From: Caldilineaceae bacterium
GTDB taxonomy: Bacteria > Chloroflexota > Anaerolineae > Caldilineales > Caldilineaceae
Assembly (NCBI GenBank): GCA_022842065.1
Contig: JALHQH010000008.1
Span: forward strand, 186,001 to 250,000
Direction of reading: 5' to 3'
DNA: 64,000 bases
Part shown: positions 1 to 9,212 of the stretch, in pieces
Layout: every line of letters begins with the position of its first letter
Position numbering within the stretch: position 1 is the first letter of the stretch
The notes under the pieces: model-generated
The model's input: only the letters and a program-made list of their open reading frames with translations
What the model was told of the DNA's origin: nothing
Database searches by the model: none
Position numbers and translations under genes: made by a program

Positions 1-2
1 GT

Positions 3-1973
3 TGGGTGGCGGCCATGTTCTTGGCGCTTGATGGTTACCTGATCGCCTTCGCGCGGATTGTCCAATACCAAAGCATCATCTTTTTAACGGTAGTGCTGGT
101 GCTGCTGATTTTGCAGCGACTGGCATTGGCCGCGCAAGCGGCACGTCAGTCGGCCAGCAGCGCAACTGAACCGCAAGCTGAATGGCCGCGCGGGGAATTG
201 TTGGGCAGTGAATTGACGCGTTATCTCACCCTGGCGTCGTTTTTGTTGGCGCTTGGCCTGCTTTCCCATTACGAAGCGATCCTGGTCGCGGTGCCGGCGC
301 TCTTTCTGCTCTGGCGGCTTTGGCGTAATGGGGTCGGGGTGGGGCGACTGGGGCGGGCGTTGTTGTTGCCTATTGTGGTCGGCGGTGCGCTGCTGGCCGC
401 CTTCTACGTGCCCTTTGTGCGCTTTCCCACCTTTGGCAACACCTTTGAATATCTGGCCTATAAGCGCATCGGCGAAGAGTTTGCCTACAACAATCTGGCC
501 GACTATTTCATCCGCAGCACCCTCTACAGCAGCACCTATGCCTTTGCCTGTATGACCCTGCTCGTTCTGGTTGGGCTGCTTCTGCGCTACCGGCGGGGGC
601 TGGGCCAATGGGGCTGGGGGGTCGCGCTGCTGGTCGCAGTGGGGCTGGGCCTGACCTTTTTCTGGTCACCAAGCTGGCTAACCATTGCCGGCCAGGATTA
701 CACCTGGAGCTTTTTTGTGGCCGCGCTTGCCTTGGCCTTTTTTATGCCCGACCGCTGGCCGGATGAACGGGTGATCTGGCTCTGGTTTGGCGCGGTGCTG
801 GTGCTCTCGATCTTCTTTACCGCTACACCCAACACCCATGTCTATAACTTCTATTTTGGCTGGGCGTTGGTTTGTGGGTTGACGGTGGAAGCGCTGTGGG
901 CCAGCGTCCAACAAGCCAACGCGCGACCCGCCCTGCGCTGGCTGGCCACCCCGGTGGCGGCGGCGCTGATCCTGCTCTTTGGCTTCTACCAATACTCGCT
1001 CTTTATCCGCAACGATGTGGAAGTGTTGCGCACCTGGCCCGAAAATCGTCCCCCCGGCTATTGGACTGTATACGATCTGCCCATCGATTCGTCGATCTTT
1101 GGCTTTCCTCACCGTAATGGCTGGAAGACGGTCAGTGTGCTCTATAGCCAAGGGGTGCTTAGCGGCGGCTTTGAGAGTAACTCTAAAGATTGGATTGTCG
1201 ACTGGTATACACGCGGGCTAGGCAGTTGTGCCCGTTACCACCGCTACTATGTGTTTACCGACAAGGTCGAGCCGACCGAAGCCCCTGGTTTAGCCGCGTT
1301 ACAGACCCAACTCGAAGCGCAATACGAACTCTTTGGGGTAGTCAATGTCCAGGATCAGGAACGGCTGCGCATCTATGCCCAAAAACCCCCGGTTGGTGGG
1401 GTTGATCTGCCCCAAGTGCAACATTATGATAGTGACACACAAGCTGCCATCTTTGATCGGACGCTCGCCACGCCTCAACTGGCCCAAAGTGGCCGGGTGG
1501 CCAATCCGCTTTATGCGCGACCGCTCAACTTTCGCCTGGGTGACGAGCTTTTGCTCATCGGCTATACCCTGCATAATCAACAGGTCGCACCTGGTGAGCA
1601 GGTCGAGTTGACCCTTTACTGGCATGCGCAACAGCGGCCAGCCCAACGTTATACGGTCTTTACCCAGTTGATTGGGCTGGAAAATCCCGTTAAAGTGGGC
1701 CAACGCGACGGCGAGCCGGTCTGTGGCAATTCCCCCACCGTTGATTGGCGACCGGGCGACGTGATTGCCGACCATTACTATATCCCCGTGACCAGTGATG
1801 CGCCGTATGGCATCTATGGCGTGCGCATCGGCATGTATGCCACTGATGGCGGTGATAATCTCACCTTCTACAGCAGTGAAGGCAAGGAGATGGGTGAATC
1901 GCTCTCCATCGACCAGATCGAGGTTGTGCCAGCGAGTGGGCAGCAAGCCGGCATGGTGGGAGCCGCCCCGTGA
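3..1973 (+). CDS. Membrane glycosyltransferase, Agl23/GT39-like (5' partial)
   Basis: The reading frame is open to the left edge, so the N-terminus lies outside the window. What remains is a polytopic membrane protein followed by a soluble C-terminal beta-type domain (from about residue 530, with LTLYWHAQQRP and VFTQLIG). It aligns along its length with the full-length paralogue at 26182-28779: compare LDGYLIAFARIVQYQS with FDGYYIGFARIVQYQS. By that comparison roughly 245 residues are missing, including the acidic catalytic motif of the first external loop. Family knowledge: such proteins transfer sugars from polyprenyl-phosphate donors outside the membrane; the acceptor here is unknown. The stop overlaps the GTG start of the next gene by 4 bp, so the three genes are probably one operon. 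Confidence 0.8.
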   Translation, partial: WVAAMFLALDGYLIAFARIVQYQSIIFLTVVLVLLILQRLALAAQAARQSASSATEPQAEWPRGELLGSELTRYLTLASFLLALGLLSHYEAILVAVPALFLLWRLWRNGVGVGRLGRALLLPIVVGGALLAAFYVPFVRFPTFGNTFEYLAYKRIGEEFAYNNLADYFIRSTLYSSTYAFACMTLLVLVGLLLRYRRGLGQWGWGVALLVAVGLGLTFFWSPSWLTIAGQDYTWSFFVAALALAFFMPDRWPDERVIWLWFGAVLVLSIFFTATPNTHVYNFYFGWALVCGLTVEALWASVQQANARPALRWLATPVAAALILLFGFYQYSLFIRNDVEVLRTWPENRPPGYWTVYDLPIDSSIFGFPHRNGWKTVSVLYSQGVLSGGFESNSKDWIVDWYTRGLGSCARYHRYYVFTDKVEPTEAPGLAALQTQLEAQYELFGVVNVQDQERLRIYAQKPPVGGVDLPQVQHYDSDTQAAIFDRTLATPQLAQSGRVANPLYARPLNFRLGDELLLIGYTLHNQQVAPGEQVELTLYWHAQQRPAQRYTVFTQLIGLENPVKVGQRDGEPVCGNSPTVDWRPGDVIADHYYIPVTSDAPYGIYGVRIGMYATDGGDNLTFYSSEGKEMGESLSIDQIEVVPASGQQAGMVGAAP

Positions 1974-4678
1974 GCCGCCCCGTGAGCCGACTGCACAACC
2001 GATCATGGCAACTGCTCTTGGTTGTTTTCGTTGCCCTGGCGCTTTGGCTCCCGCGCGGCTTCGCCCTCAACCGCTACGCCACCGCCGACGAAAATGCTTG
2101 GCTGACCCGCTCGGCCAACTTTTATCGGGCGCTGACCCAAGGTAACTGGGCGGGCACTTTTCAGCGTCATCATCCCGGCGTGACTGTCACCTGGGCTGGC
2201 CTCTTTGGTTATCTTACCACCTATCCCACCTACATCAACGATGCCGACCGCGACTTTGGTTGGATCGCCGAAGAACTGCCGCCCTTTTTGCGTGAACATG
2301 GCCATGAACCCGCCGATCTGTTGGCCGCCGGGCGCGGCTTTGTCGTGTTCTTTATCACCCTGGCGTTGACCCTGACCTTTGTGATGGCGTGGCGCGCGTG
2401 GGGCGTAGGCGCGGCCCTGACCGGCACACTGCTCTTGGCCTTTGACCCCTTTCAGATCGCCCATGCCCGGCTAATGCACCTCGATGGTTTGCTGAGTAGT
2501 TTTATGCTGCTCAGTGTTGTCGGCCTGTTGGTGGCGTTGGGTGACAATGAGCGGCCGCGCTGGCGCTGGTTTGCGCTGATCGCGGCCGGTATTGCCGCCG
2601 GGTTGGCTTGGCTGACCCGATCGCCCGGCCTATTTTTGCTGCCCTTCGCCCTGCTGATCGGCGTGACCGTCTGGTTACAAGCTTACTTTGGTCGAGCGCG
2701 CAAGGATCGCCGCGCCATGTGGCGATCTGCGCTGCGCATTCTGGCGATCCTAACTATCTGGGCTTTGCTGGCCGCGCTCACCTTTGTTCTACTCTGGCCG
2801 GCGATGTGGGTTGACCCGGTGGGCACCTTGCAACAGGTGCTCAGCGCGGCCAACGACTATGCCACCGAAGGGCACGCCGACCCGATCTTTTTTAATGGCA
2901 CCATCTACAACGGCGACCCCGGTTTCTGGTTCTATCCGATCACCTGGCTCTGGCGGGCGACGCCGCCGGTGCTGGTTGGTTTGATTTTGGCGCTGGGTGG
3001 TTTGATCGTGGGCGTGGTGCGCGCGCAAGCGTTCCGGGGACGGCCCACAAAGATTTTGTCAACCCAACCTGTTGCCGGGCCGTCCCCGGAACGCTTGCCC
3101 AAAGAACGCTTGCGGCGCTGGTCAATCTTCCTGCTTCTACTTTTTGCCGTGGGCTTTTGCCTCTTTATGAATGTGGGTGCCAAAAAGTTCGACCGCTATG
3201 TGTTGCCGATCTATGGGGCGCTCGATCTCGCTGCGGGGCTGGGCTGGGTGATGGTGGCTGGCTGGGCACACCGTCGTTGGTTGGGCCGGTGGGTACAATG
3301 GGGCGCGCCGGTGGTCGTTGGGATCGTGCTCTTCATCCAACTTAGCCTTGCGCTACCCCACTATCCCTATTATCTCACCTATTACAACCCTTGGTTGGGT
3401 GGCGGTGCCGCTGCGGTCGATGTCATGCAGATCGGGCGCGGCGAAGGGGCGGATCAGGCGGCACGCCTGTTGACGCGCATGATCGGTGAAAATGGCGGCG
3501 ACGTGACCGCCTTACCACCGGTCGTTTCCACCTTTCCCAATGGTCCCTTTTCTTATTTCTATGGCGGACAGACCCTCCCCCCCACCTTCTGGCCGCTGGC
3601 CGATTATGCCGTGCTCTATACCCAGGATTGGCAACGCCTGATGCCCTCGGCCCGCCAGGTCGCCTGGTTGACCGGGTTGGCCCCCCTGGCGCAAATTACC
3701 CTGCGCGACATCCCTTATGCCCGCATCTACAGCTTGCGCGATGCGCCAACACCCCCTTTTGTCACCACCTGGGCCCAAGCGGAGCAACCGCAGATTCGTC
3801 TCAATGCCTACGAGTTGACGGCGGGGGCTTTGTGGCCGGGCGAAGCGTTGCGCACCACCTTCTATTTTGAAAATCTCGCGCCGATCGCCGATAACCTCAA
3901 CGTGCTAGTGCGCTTGGTGGGGCAGGATGGGGACGAAATTGCCCGCGCCGATGGCTGGCCCTGGGGCGCGCCGACCTCAACCTGGCAACCAGGCGTGGTT
4001 TGGCCGGATGGTCATACGTTAACCGTGCCGCCGGATACAGCACCCGGTTACTATCGGCTGGACGTTGGCTTTTATACGCCCGAAAGCCAAGCGCCGCTCC
4101 ATGCCACCCAACCCGCCACCGGGGCTACTCTGCCCGATCTGGTTGGACTTGATTTCGTCCAGGTTGGACAACCCGCACGCGACCCGGCCATTGTGCTTGA
4201 CCCGCCTTACCAACTGGGCAATCTCGCCACGCTGATCGGCTACACGTCGGCAACCTCTACCGGTCGTCGGATCGATGTCGGGCGGACACCATTGCTCCCC
4301 GGCGAAGCGCTCGAATTGACTCTTTTCTGGCGCAGCGAGGCGAGCAGTAACATCGACTATTCCAGTTTTATCCATGTGCTGGACGGCAATGGCAACTTCC
4401 TTACTCAGCAGGATGGCCAGCCGACCGGCGGCTTTTTGCCCACCAGCCTCTGGCGCCCAGGGCAAGTGATCGCCGATACCCATCACCTGGCGATACCCCC
4501 CGGCGCGCCATTAGGGGAATATGCGATCAAAGTGGGCCTCTATGATCTCGCAACCCTGACGCGTTTGCCGGTGCAACGGGGCCGACAGGCGATTGGCGAT
4601 ACCATTGACCTCACGCGGCTGGTGGTGGCCCTTTCGGCAATGGCGGAACCGACAGTGGAGGGACAAAGTGATGAGTAG
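1970..4678 (+). CDS. GT39-type membrane glycosyltransferase with C-terminal beta domains
   Basis: This 902-residue protein starts with a signal-anchor helix, then an external loop with the acidic motif TADENAWLTRS (Asp-Glu near residue 40) that is typical of ArnT/PMT-type glycosyltransferases. About ten hydrophobic helices follow, then two soluble repeats of a beta-rich domain (LRTTFYFENLAPI and LELTLFWRSEAS). The GTG start overlaps the previous stop by 4 bp. The next gene is a clear tandem paralogue (compare HHPGVTVTWAGLFG with GHPGVTIMWLGMAG). Between two transmembrane helices, near residues 353-376, it carries an in-frame palindromic insert that the paralogue lacks. Family knowledge suggests transfer from a lipid-linked sugar at the outer membrane face; donor and acceptor cannot be read from the sequence. 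Confidence 0.85.
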   Translation: MSRPVSRLHNRSWQLLLVVFVALALWLPRGFALNRYATADENAWLTRSANFYRALTQGNWAGTFQRHHPGVTVTWAGLFGYLTTYPTYINDADRDFGWIAEELPPFLREHGHEPADLLAAGRGFVVFFITLALTLTFVMAWRAWGVGAALTGTLLLAFDPFQIAHARLMHLDGLLSSFMLLSVVGLLVALGDNERPRWRWFALIAAGIAAGLAWLTRSPGLFLLPFALLIGVTVWLQAYFGRARKDRRAMWRSALRILAILTIWALLAALTFVLLWPAMWVDPVGTLQQVLSAANDYATEGHADPIFFNGTIYNGDPGFWFYPITWLWRATPPVLVGLILALGGLIVGVVRAQAFRGRPTKILSTQPVAGPSPERLPKERLRRWSIFLLLLFAVGFCLFMNVGAKKFDRYVLPIYGALDLAAGLGWVMVAGWAHRRWLGRWVQWGAPVVVGIVLFIQLSLALPHYPYYLTYYNPWLGGGAAAVDVMQIGRGEGADQAARLLTRMIGENGGDVTALPPVVSTFPNGPFSYFYGGQTLPPTFWPLADYAVLYTQDWQRLMPSARQVAWLTGLAPLAQITLRDIPYARIYSLRDAPTPPFVTTWAQAEQPQIRLNAYELTAGALWPGEALRTTFYFENLAPIADNLNVLVRLVGQDGDEIARADGWPWGAPTSTWQPGVVWPDGHTLTVPPDTAPGYYRLDVGFYTPESQAPLHATQPATGATLPDLVGLDFVQVGQPARDPAIVLDPPYQLGNLATLIGYTSATSTGRRIDVGRTPLLPGEALELTLFWRSEASSNIDYSSFIHVLDGNGNFLTQQDGQPTGGFLPTSLWRPGQVIADTHHLAIPPGAPLGEYAIKVGLYDLATLTRLPVQRGRQAIGDTIDLTRLVVALSAMAEPTVEGQSDE
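3026..3097. repeat. In-gene palindromic element, 21-bp perfect arms
   Basis: Arms at 3026-3046 and 3077-3097 are perfect reverse complements (core GTTCCGGGGACGGCCC) around a 30-nt spacer. The element lies inside the GT39 gene and is read through in frame as a hydrophilic stretch between two membrane helices. The tandem paralogue has a shorter, different linker at this point. Confidence 0.85.
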
Positions 4679-7184
4679 GCTTTATTCCTGGTTTGCCTTC
4701 CTGCTTGTGGTGCTCGCACTGTGGTTGCCACGCGGTTTAGCCCTCGACCGCTTTGTCACCATCGATGAGAATCGCTGGCTGACCCGTTCGGCTAATTTCC
4801 ATCGCGCCCTGATGCAGGGTGAATTTACCCACACCTATCAACATGGCCACCCCGGCGTAACGATTATGTGGCTGGGCATGGCCGGTTTTCTCTGGCGTTC
4901 GCCTGACTATGCGGCGAATGTGCCTGGTGAATTTGATTGGGAAAACAGCGAATTTGAACAGTATCTACGCACGCAAGCCCACAATGCCCTGGATCTGCTG
5001 GCTGCGGGGCGCACCTTTGCCGTGCTGGCGAATGTGTTGGCGTTGGCGCTGGCCTTTTTGATGGCGCGCCGCCTGTTGGGCTGGCCGGTGGCGCTGCTCG
5101 GTTTTTTGTTGATCGCCTTTGATCCCTTCGAGGTGGCGCTCTCCCGCTTTTTACACCTGGATGGATTGCTCAGCAGTTGGATGCTCCTGGCGACATTGAC
5201 CTATCTCTGTTTTCTCTACCGCGGGCGACGTTGGGGCGATCTAATGGGCGCGGCAGTCGCGGCAGGCTTGGCCTGGTTAACCAAAACGCCCGGTTTCTTT
5301 TTAATGCCCTTGGTCGGCGTGATGGCGCTGGTGGAGCTAGCGCTGTATCTGCGCCAACAGCCTGGCCAATCCGCCTGGACGCTCTTCTGGCGGCGCGCGG
5401 TGGCACCGGCCTTACTGTGGGCATTGTTGGCGGCTGGGGTTTACGTCTTGCTCTGGCCGGCCATGTGGGTCGATCCGCTGGGCACCTTACAAAAGGTCTT
5501 TGCCGTCTCTAGCGAATATGCCGTCGAGGGGCACTCCAACCCGCTCTTCTTTCGCGGCGAAATTATTAACGGCGATCCAGGGTTACTCTTCTACCCGTTG
5601 ACCTGGCTCTGGCGTTCGACGCCGGTGGTGTTGCTTGGCCTGCTGTTGGCGCTCTTTGGCCTGAAAACGCCGCCGGAAAGTCAACCGGCACTGAAACGCA
5701 TGGGTGATCGACCCATCGTGCTCAGTCTCGTGTTAATGGCCCTGCTCTTTGTCCTCTTTATGAATCTGGGGGCCAAGAAGCTGGACCGCTACATCGTGCC
5801 GATCTACCCGGCGCTAGCCTTGGTCGCAGCCTATGGTTGGGTGACCGCGTGGCGTTGGGTGGGCGCGTGGCGACCAGGGTGGCGGGTGGCCTTGCCGGCG
5901 CTCTCAGCCCTCGTTGTGGTGGCGCAGACGGCCTTATTGTTGCCCACCTATCCCTATTACATGAGTTATTACAACCCCATGTTGGGCGGCGCGCGCCGTG
6001 CTGCCCAGGAATTAACCTTGGGCTGGGGCGAAGGCTTGGATCAGGCCGCACGCTATCTGGTCGAGACCCAAGACGAGGTGACAACGCGCGTCTCTGCCTG
6101 GTATCGCACCGGCCCCTTCGACTATTTCTACCCCGGCACCGTCGTCAGCCCTCAATATTTCTGGTTTGGCGATTACACGGTCAGCTACATTAACCAGTGG
6201 CAACGCCAGCAGCCGGCGCGCCAACTGATCGCCTACCTGGATGAACTGACCCCGGAAAAGCGCATCAGGATCAACGGCACCGAGTATGCGCGCATCTACA
6301 ACCTGCGTGAGGCCGCCGTCCCTGCTTTTACCACCGACTGGGGTGAGGTGATCCGCCTGGTCTCCTACACCATGCCCTCCGGTGATCTCAACTACGGCCA
6401 ACAATTTGACATTGTACTGCAACTGGTTAACCTGGCCCCGATTGACAAGAATCTCAACCTGTTGCTGCGCGTCGTCAACCCGGCGGGTTACGAGTTGGCC
6501 CGCTACGAGTGGCGCCCCGCCGGCATCGCCACCCTGGATTGGAAAAAAGACGAACTCTGGCAACACCGCACCACCGTCGAAGTCGCCCCGGTCGCCCCGC
6601 CCGGCCTCTACCGCGTCGAAGTCGCCTTTTTTGATCCCGACACTCAGGAGCGCTTACCCGCCGTGCAGACCCGCACCGGCAGCGCAATCGGCGATACCTT
6701 GGTGCTTGATTACCTTGTGGTCGATCAGCTTGCTGACACGCCGCCCCAACCGCTCGACCCGCCCGTGGATCTCGACGGCAAAGTGACCCTGCTGGGTAGT
6801 GAAATCACCTTTGGTGATGGGGCCGCCCTCACCTCACGCCCCGTGCATCCTGGCGACGAACTGCAAGTGCGCACCTTCTGGCGCACCACGGGCCAAATGG
6901 CGATCAACTATACCGCCTTTGGTCAACTGATCGGGCCGGACGGCCAGGTCGCCGCGCAACACGATGCCCAGCCGCTGGCTGGCTTCATCCCTACCTCGCT
7001 CTGGTATCCAGGCCAGCCCTTTGTTGACCACTATACACTGACCGTACCCGCGGATGCCGCGCCGGGGGACTATCCGCTGCATATTGGCCTCTATGACCTG
7101 GCGACGTTGACGCGGTTATCGATGAATCGTGTTGGTGCGCCAAGTGGCGATAGTGTGGTGGTGGCGACGGTCAAGGTGGAGTAG
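4671..7184 (+). CDS. GT39-type membrane glycosyltransferase, tandem paralogue
   Basis: The protein has 837 residues from the ATG that overlaps the previous stop by 8 bp; a longer reading frame exists upstream, but this start places the first membrane helix (LYSWFAFLLVVLALWLPRG) directly at the N-terminus, as in the paralogue. The motif TIDENRWLTRS (Asp-Glu near residues 32-33) is the expected catalytic acidic pair of GT39/ArnT enzymes. Polytopic membrane region to about residue 460, then two beta-type domains ending in a region almost superimposable on the preceding gene (YDLATLTRL is identical in both). The tandem copies probably act on related lipid-linked sugars. The 3' end is followed by a long hairpin. 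Confidence 0.85.
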   Translation: MSRLYSWFAFLLVVLALWLPRGLALDRFVTIDENRWLTRSANFHRALMQGEFTHTYQHGHPGVTIMWLGMAGFLWRSPDYAANVPGEFDWENSEFEQYLRTQAHNALDLLAAGRTFAVLANVLALALAFLMARRLLGWPVALLGFLLIAFDPFEVALSRFLHLDGLLSSWMLLATLTYLCFLYRGRRWGDLMGAAVAAGLAWLTKTPGFFLMPLVGVMALVELALYLRQQPGQSAWTLFWRRAVAPALLWALLAAGVYVLLWPAMWVDPLGTLQKVFAVSSEYAVEGHSNPLFFRGEIINGDPGLLFYPLTWLWRSTPVVLLGLLLALFGLKTPPESQPALKRMGDRPIVLSLVLMALLFVLFMNLGAKKLDRYIVPIYPALALVAAYGWVTAWRWVGAWRPGWRVALPALSALVVVAQTALLLPTYPYYMSYYNPMLGGARRAAQELTLGWGEGLDQAARYLVETQDEVTTRVSAWYRTGPFDYFYPGTVVSPQYFWFGDYTVSYINQWQRQQPARQLIAYLDELTPEKRIRINGTEYARIYNLREAAVPAFTTDWGEVIRLVSYTMPSGDLNYGQQFDIVLQLVNLAPIDKNLNLLLRVVNPAGYELARYEWRPAGIATLDWKKDELWQHRTTVEVAPVAPPGLYRVEVAFFDPDTQERLPAVQTRTGSAIGDTLVLDYLVVDQLADTPPQPLDPPVDLDGKVTLLGSEITFGDGAALTSRPVHPGDELQVRTFWRTTGQMAINYTAFGQLIGPDGQVAAQHDAQPLAGFIPTSLWYPGQPFVDHYTLTVPADAAPGDYPLHIGLYDLATLTRLSMNRVGAPSGDSVVVATVKVE

Positions 7185-7196
7185 ACGTAACTAGCC

Positions 7197-7264
7197 CAGG
7201 TGACAGTCACTGTCCACAAACGGTTTCGTATATCTCTATTGTTACGGACAGTGACTGTCACCTG
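7197..7264. repeat. Inverted repeat, 19-bp perfect arms, after the glycosyltransferase operon
   Basis: CAGGTGACAGTCACTGTCC (7197-7215) and its exact reverse complement (7246-7264) flank a 30-nt spacer. Each arm is itself almost palindromic (GACAGTCACTGTC). There is no T-run, so it is a poor intrinsic terminator; it looks like a dispersed palindromic element. It begins 12 bp after the stop codon. Confidence 0.8.
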
Positions 7265-7355
7265 ACGTAGTGACTGCTTGCTTGACAGTGTCCTTAACGG
7301 TTCACGCCAGTGAGCTTTGGAGGCGTAGATCATGAAAATGATGCCCCCAAATTCT

Positions 7356-7384
7356 TTGAAAAACATTTGTTCTATTGATAGAAT
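7356..7384 (+). promoter_or_regulatory. Sigma70-like promoter of DUF2887 copy 1
   Basis: TTGAAA and TAGAAT are separated by 17 bp, about 45 bp upstream of the ATG. The same promoter with a weaker -35 (TTGCAA) precedes copy 2, and about 75 bp around it are conserved between the copies, so the promoter was duplicated with the gene. Confidence 0.55.
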
Positions 7385-7428
7385 AGCGCAACGATTCTCC
7401 CACCAATACCAATTGAAGCGACCTATTC

Positions 7429-8326
7429 ATGAAAACCGATGCCCTCTTTTATGAACTGTTCCAAGCGGCACCACAAACCGTTCGGCTGAGCTCACGCCGA
7501 AGCCTTCTTTGAGTTGTTGCAGATCACACCAGCTTGTCCCTATCGCTTTGAAAGTATTACGGTCAAGACCGCTGAGAAGCGGATCGATGGGGTGCTGGAG
7601 CCAGTAGATGCCACGGCACCGCTCTACTTTTTAGAAGTACAGGCCTTTCCTGATGAGGTGATTTACTGGCGGGCGATGCGCGAGATCTCTACCTATTTTG
7701 AGCAGCGTCCGCAACAACAAGAGCGAGCATGGCAGGCGATTGTCCTCTGGTTGAACAAAGAGGACGATCCAGGGTTAGGGACACTGAAACCACTCGCGCA
7801 CAGACCACATGCCCGTTTGCGCTCGGCTGATCTGATCAAACTGCTAAAGAAATTAAAAGTAGTGGATAAGAAAGCCTTGGTGTTGAATGTCCTTCACCCG
7901 TTGCTGACAAACAGCGAGCGCGAAGTGCGGAAAAATGTGGTACAATGGGTAGAGAATATTCGTCAAACGCCAAATTTGGACACACAGGCCGAAGAACGAT
8001 TGGTGGCTGTGCTATCCCAGTTGATTGAGCAGAAGTTTCGGAGTTTGAGTTACAAGGAGTTAAGCCAGATGCTACGTCTTACCCCTTTACGTGAAACTGA
8101 GAGCGTGCAGGAAGTGTTGAAAGAGGAGTGGCTCGATGTCTTAATCCCGATGATACGTCGTCAATTTGTAATTTCCGATGAAGTACAAGAGGCTTTGCTG
8201 CGTGATCTCCAAACCCTGGCGGCCGATCGCTTAAAGGCGTTAATCCCCATTCTTTGGGAGATTAACAGCGTAGAGAGCTTGGAACGCTGGATCGCCGAAC
8301 AGACAAAAGCACCTGATCGTAAGTGA
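7429..8326 (+). pseudogene. DUF2887/Rpn-like PD-(D/E)XK family protein, copy 1, frameshifted by repeat insertion
   Basis: The family start is MKTDALFYELFQAAPQT, which should continue as FFELLQITPACPYRFES. A 25-nt palindromic insert sits exactly between these two parts and shifts the frame, giving a stop at 7510-7512. The remaining frame is open from TTG at 7514 for 270 residues. It holds the core RIDGVLEP (Asp) and LYFLEVQAF (Glu-Val-Gln), the acidic/Gln pattern of this nuclease-like family. Family knowledge: these relatives of RpnA/PDDEXK transposase-like proteins are common in cyanobacteria and Chloroflexi, and their function is unclear. Either the gene is dead, or a truncated protein is made from an internal TTG, for which I see no ribosome-binding site. 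The C-terminal half is intact. Confidence 0.75.
7480..7504. repeat. 25-nt palindromic insert in DUF2887 copy 1
   Basis: The 25-nt insert contains TTCGGC...GCCGAA arms around TGAGCTCAC. It is related in reverse complement to the GGCTTCGRC-AGCTCAGCC core found in three intergenic hairpins of this window. Removing it restores the reading frame and the expected family sequence. The same insert is present at the same codon in copy 2. Confidence 0.8.
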
Positions 8327-8364
8327 CAATCGGTTGATCGCATCAAGTGGCGCAAGAAACTACT

Positions 8365-8656
8365 TTGCTGCAGTTGATTGAGCTACAAGGAATTAGCAAG
8401 AATGTTACGCTTAACACCATTGGAAGAGACGATTAGCGGCCAAGAATTGATCAAGAATGAACGTATTACTACGTTGATTACCCTAATTCAGGATAGATTT
8501 GGGGTATCGGACAAGTTGCTCGAAACTGTGCGCCTAGATTTGGAAAAACTGAATACCGATACACTATATCTGTTGATTCGCCAGATTTTACATTTTGATA
8601 CATTTGAAGCGCTTGAACAGTGGGTTGCTGACCATCTACCGGTGCAACAAGCATAA
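8365..8656 (+). pseudogene. C-terminal fragment of a third DUF2887-family gene
   Basis: The last 90 or so residues (YKELARMLRLTPLEETISG onwards) match the C-terminal third of the two neighbouring copies (YKELSQMLRLTPLRETES). The 5' two thirds are missing. Just before the match, CAGTTGATTGAG joins directly to CTACAAGGA, where the intact copies have 20 extra bases ending in the same TTGAG. That suggests a deletion between short direct repeats. No start codon with a ribosome-binding site is visible, so I read it as a remnant. Confidence 0.7.
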
Positions 8657-8706
8657 TTTGCGCAGCCAACTGCGTGCGCCTTGAGCAAGGAAATAGGAGT
8701 ACGCAA

Positions 8707-9084
8707 ATGACACCGTTTACTGAACAAGTGTAACAGGCCTTAATCACTGACAAGTGATTGACATCACCACGATCAGGCGTAAAAGCGGCCAACCGCGGCG
8801 GATCGAGATCTGGTTCCACAACCTGGCGGGTCGGTTCTATATCACCGGGACGCCGGGCCGGCCCCGCGATTGGCTGGCAAACTTGTTGGCGCAGCCGGCA
8901 TTTACTTTCCACCTCAAAGTGAGCCGCCAAGCCGATCTGCCGGCGCGCCATCCCGATTGTCGAGGAAGGGGAGCGGCGGGCCGTCCTAACCGCCATCTTG
9001 CAGAAACTAGGGCGCACGGAGGAAGATGTCGAACGCTGGGCGCGGGAGAGTCCGCTGGTGGAGGTTGTGTTGACGGGGGCGTGA
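8707..9084 (+). pseudogene. Broken deazaflavin-dependent nitroreductase-like gene
   Basis: Reading across frames gives MTPFTEQV, a stop, QALITDK, a frameshift, then IDITTIRRKSGQPRRIEIW and HNLAGRFYITGTPGR in one frame, a second frameshift after about 8945, and finally ERRAVLTAILQKLGRTEED to VVLTGA and a stop. The TTxGRKSGxPRRIxIWF pattern is the signature of the F420/deazaflavin-dependent nitroreductase (DUF385) fold. One in-frame stop and two indels make a functional product impossible. A ribosome-binding-like AGGAG precedes the ATG. Confidence 0.75.
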
Positions 9085-9139
9085 GTTGAAGGCCGCGATA
9101 CTATTTCATCATCCCTCGCGATGGCTTTCTTCTAAAAAT

Positions 9140-9168
9140 TTGCAAAACATTTGTTCTGTTGATAGAAT
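9140..9168 (+). promoter_or_regulatory. Promoter of DUF2887 copy 2
   Basis: TTGCAA and TAGAAT with a 17-bp spacer that is nearly identical to the one upstream of copy 1. The -35 differs by one base from that of copy 1 (TTGAAA). Confidence 0.45.
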
Positions 9169-9212
9169 AGCGCAACGATTCTCCCACTAATACCAATCGA
9201 AGCGACCTATTC

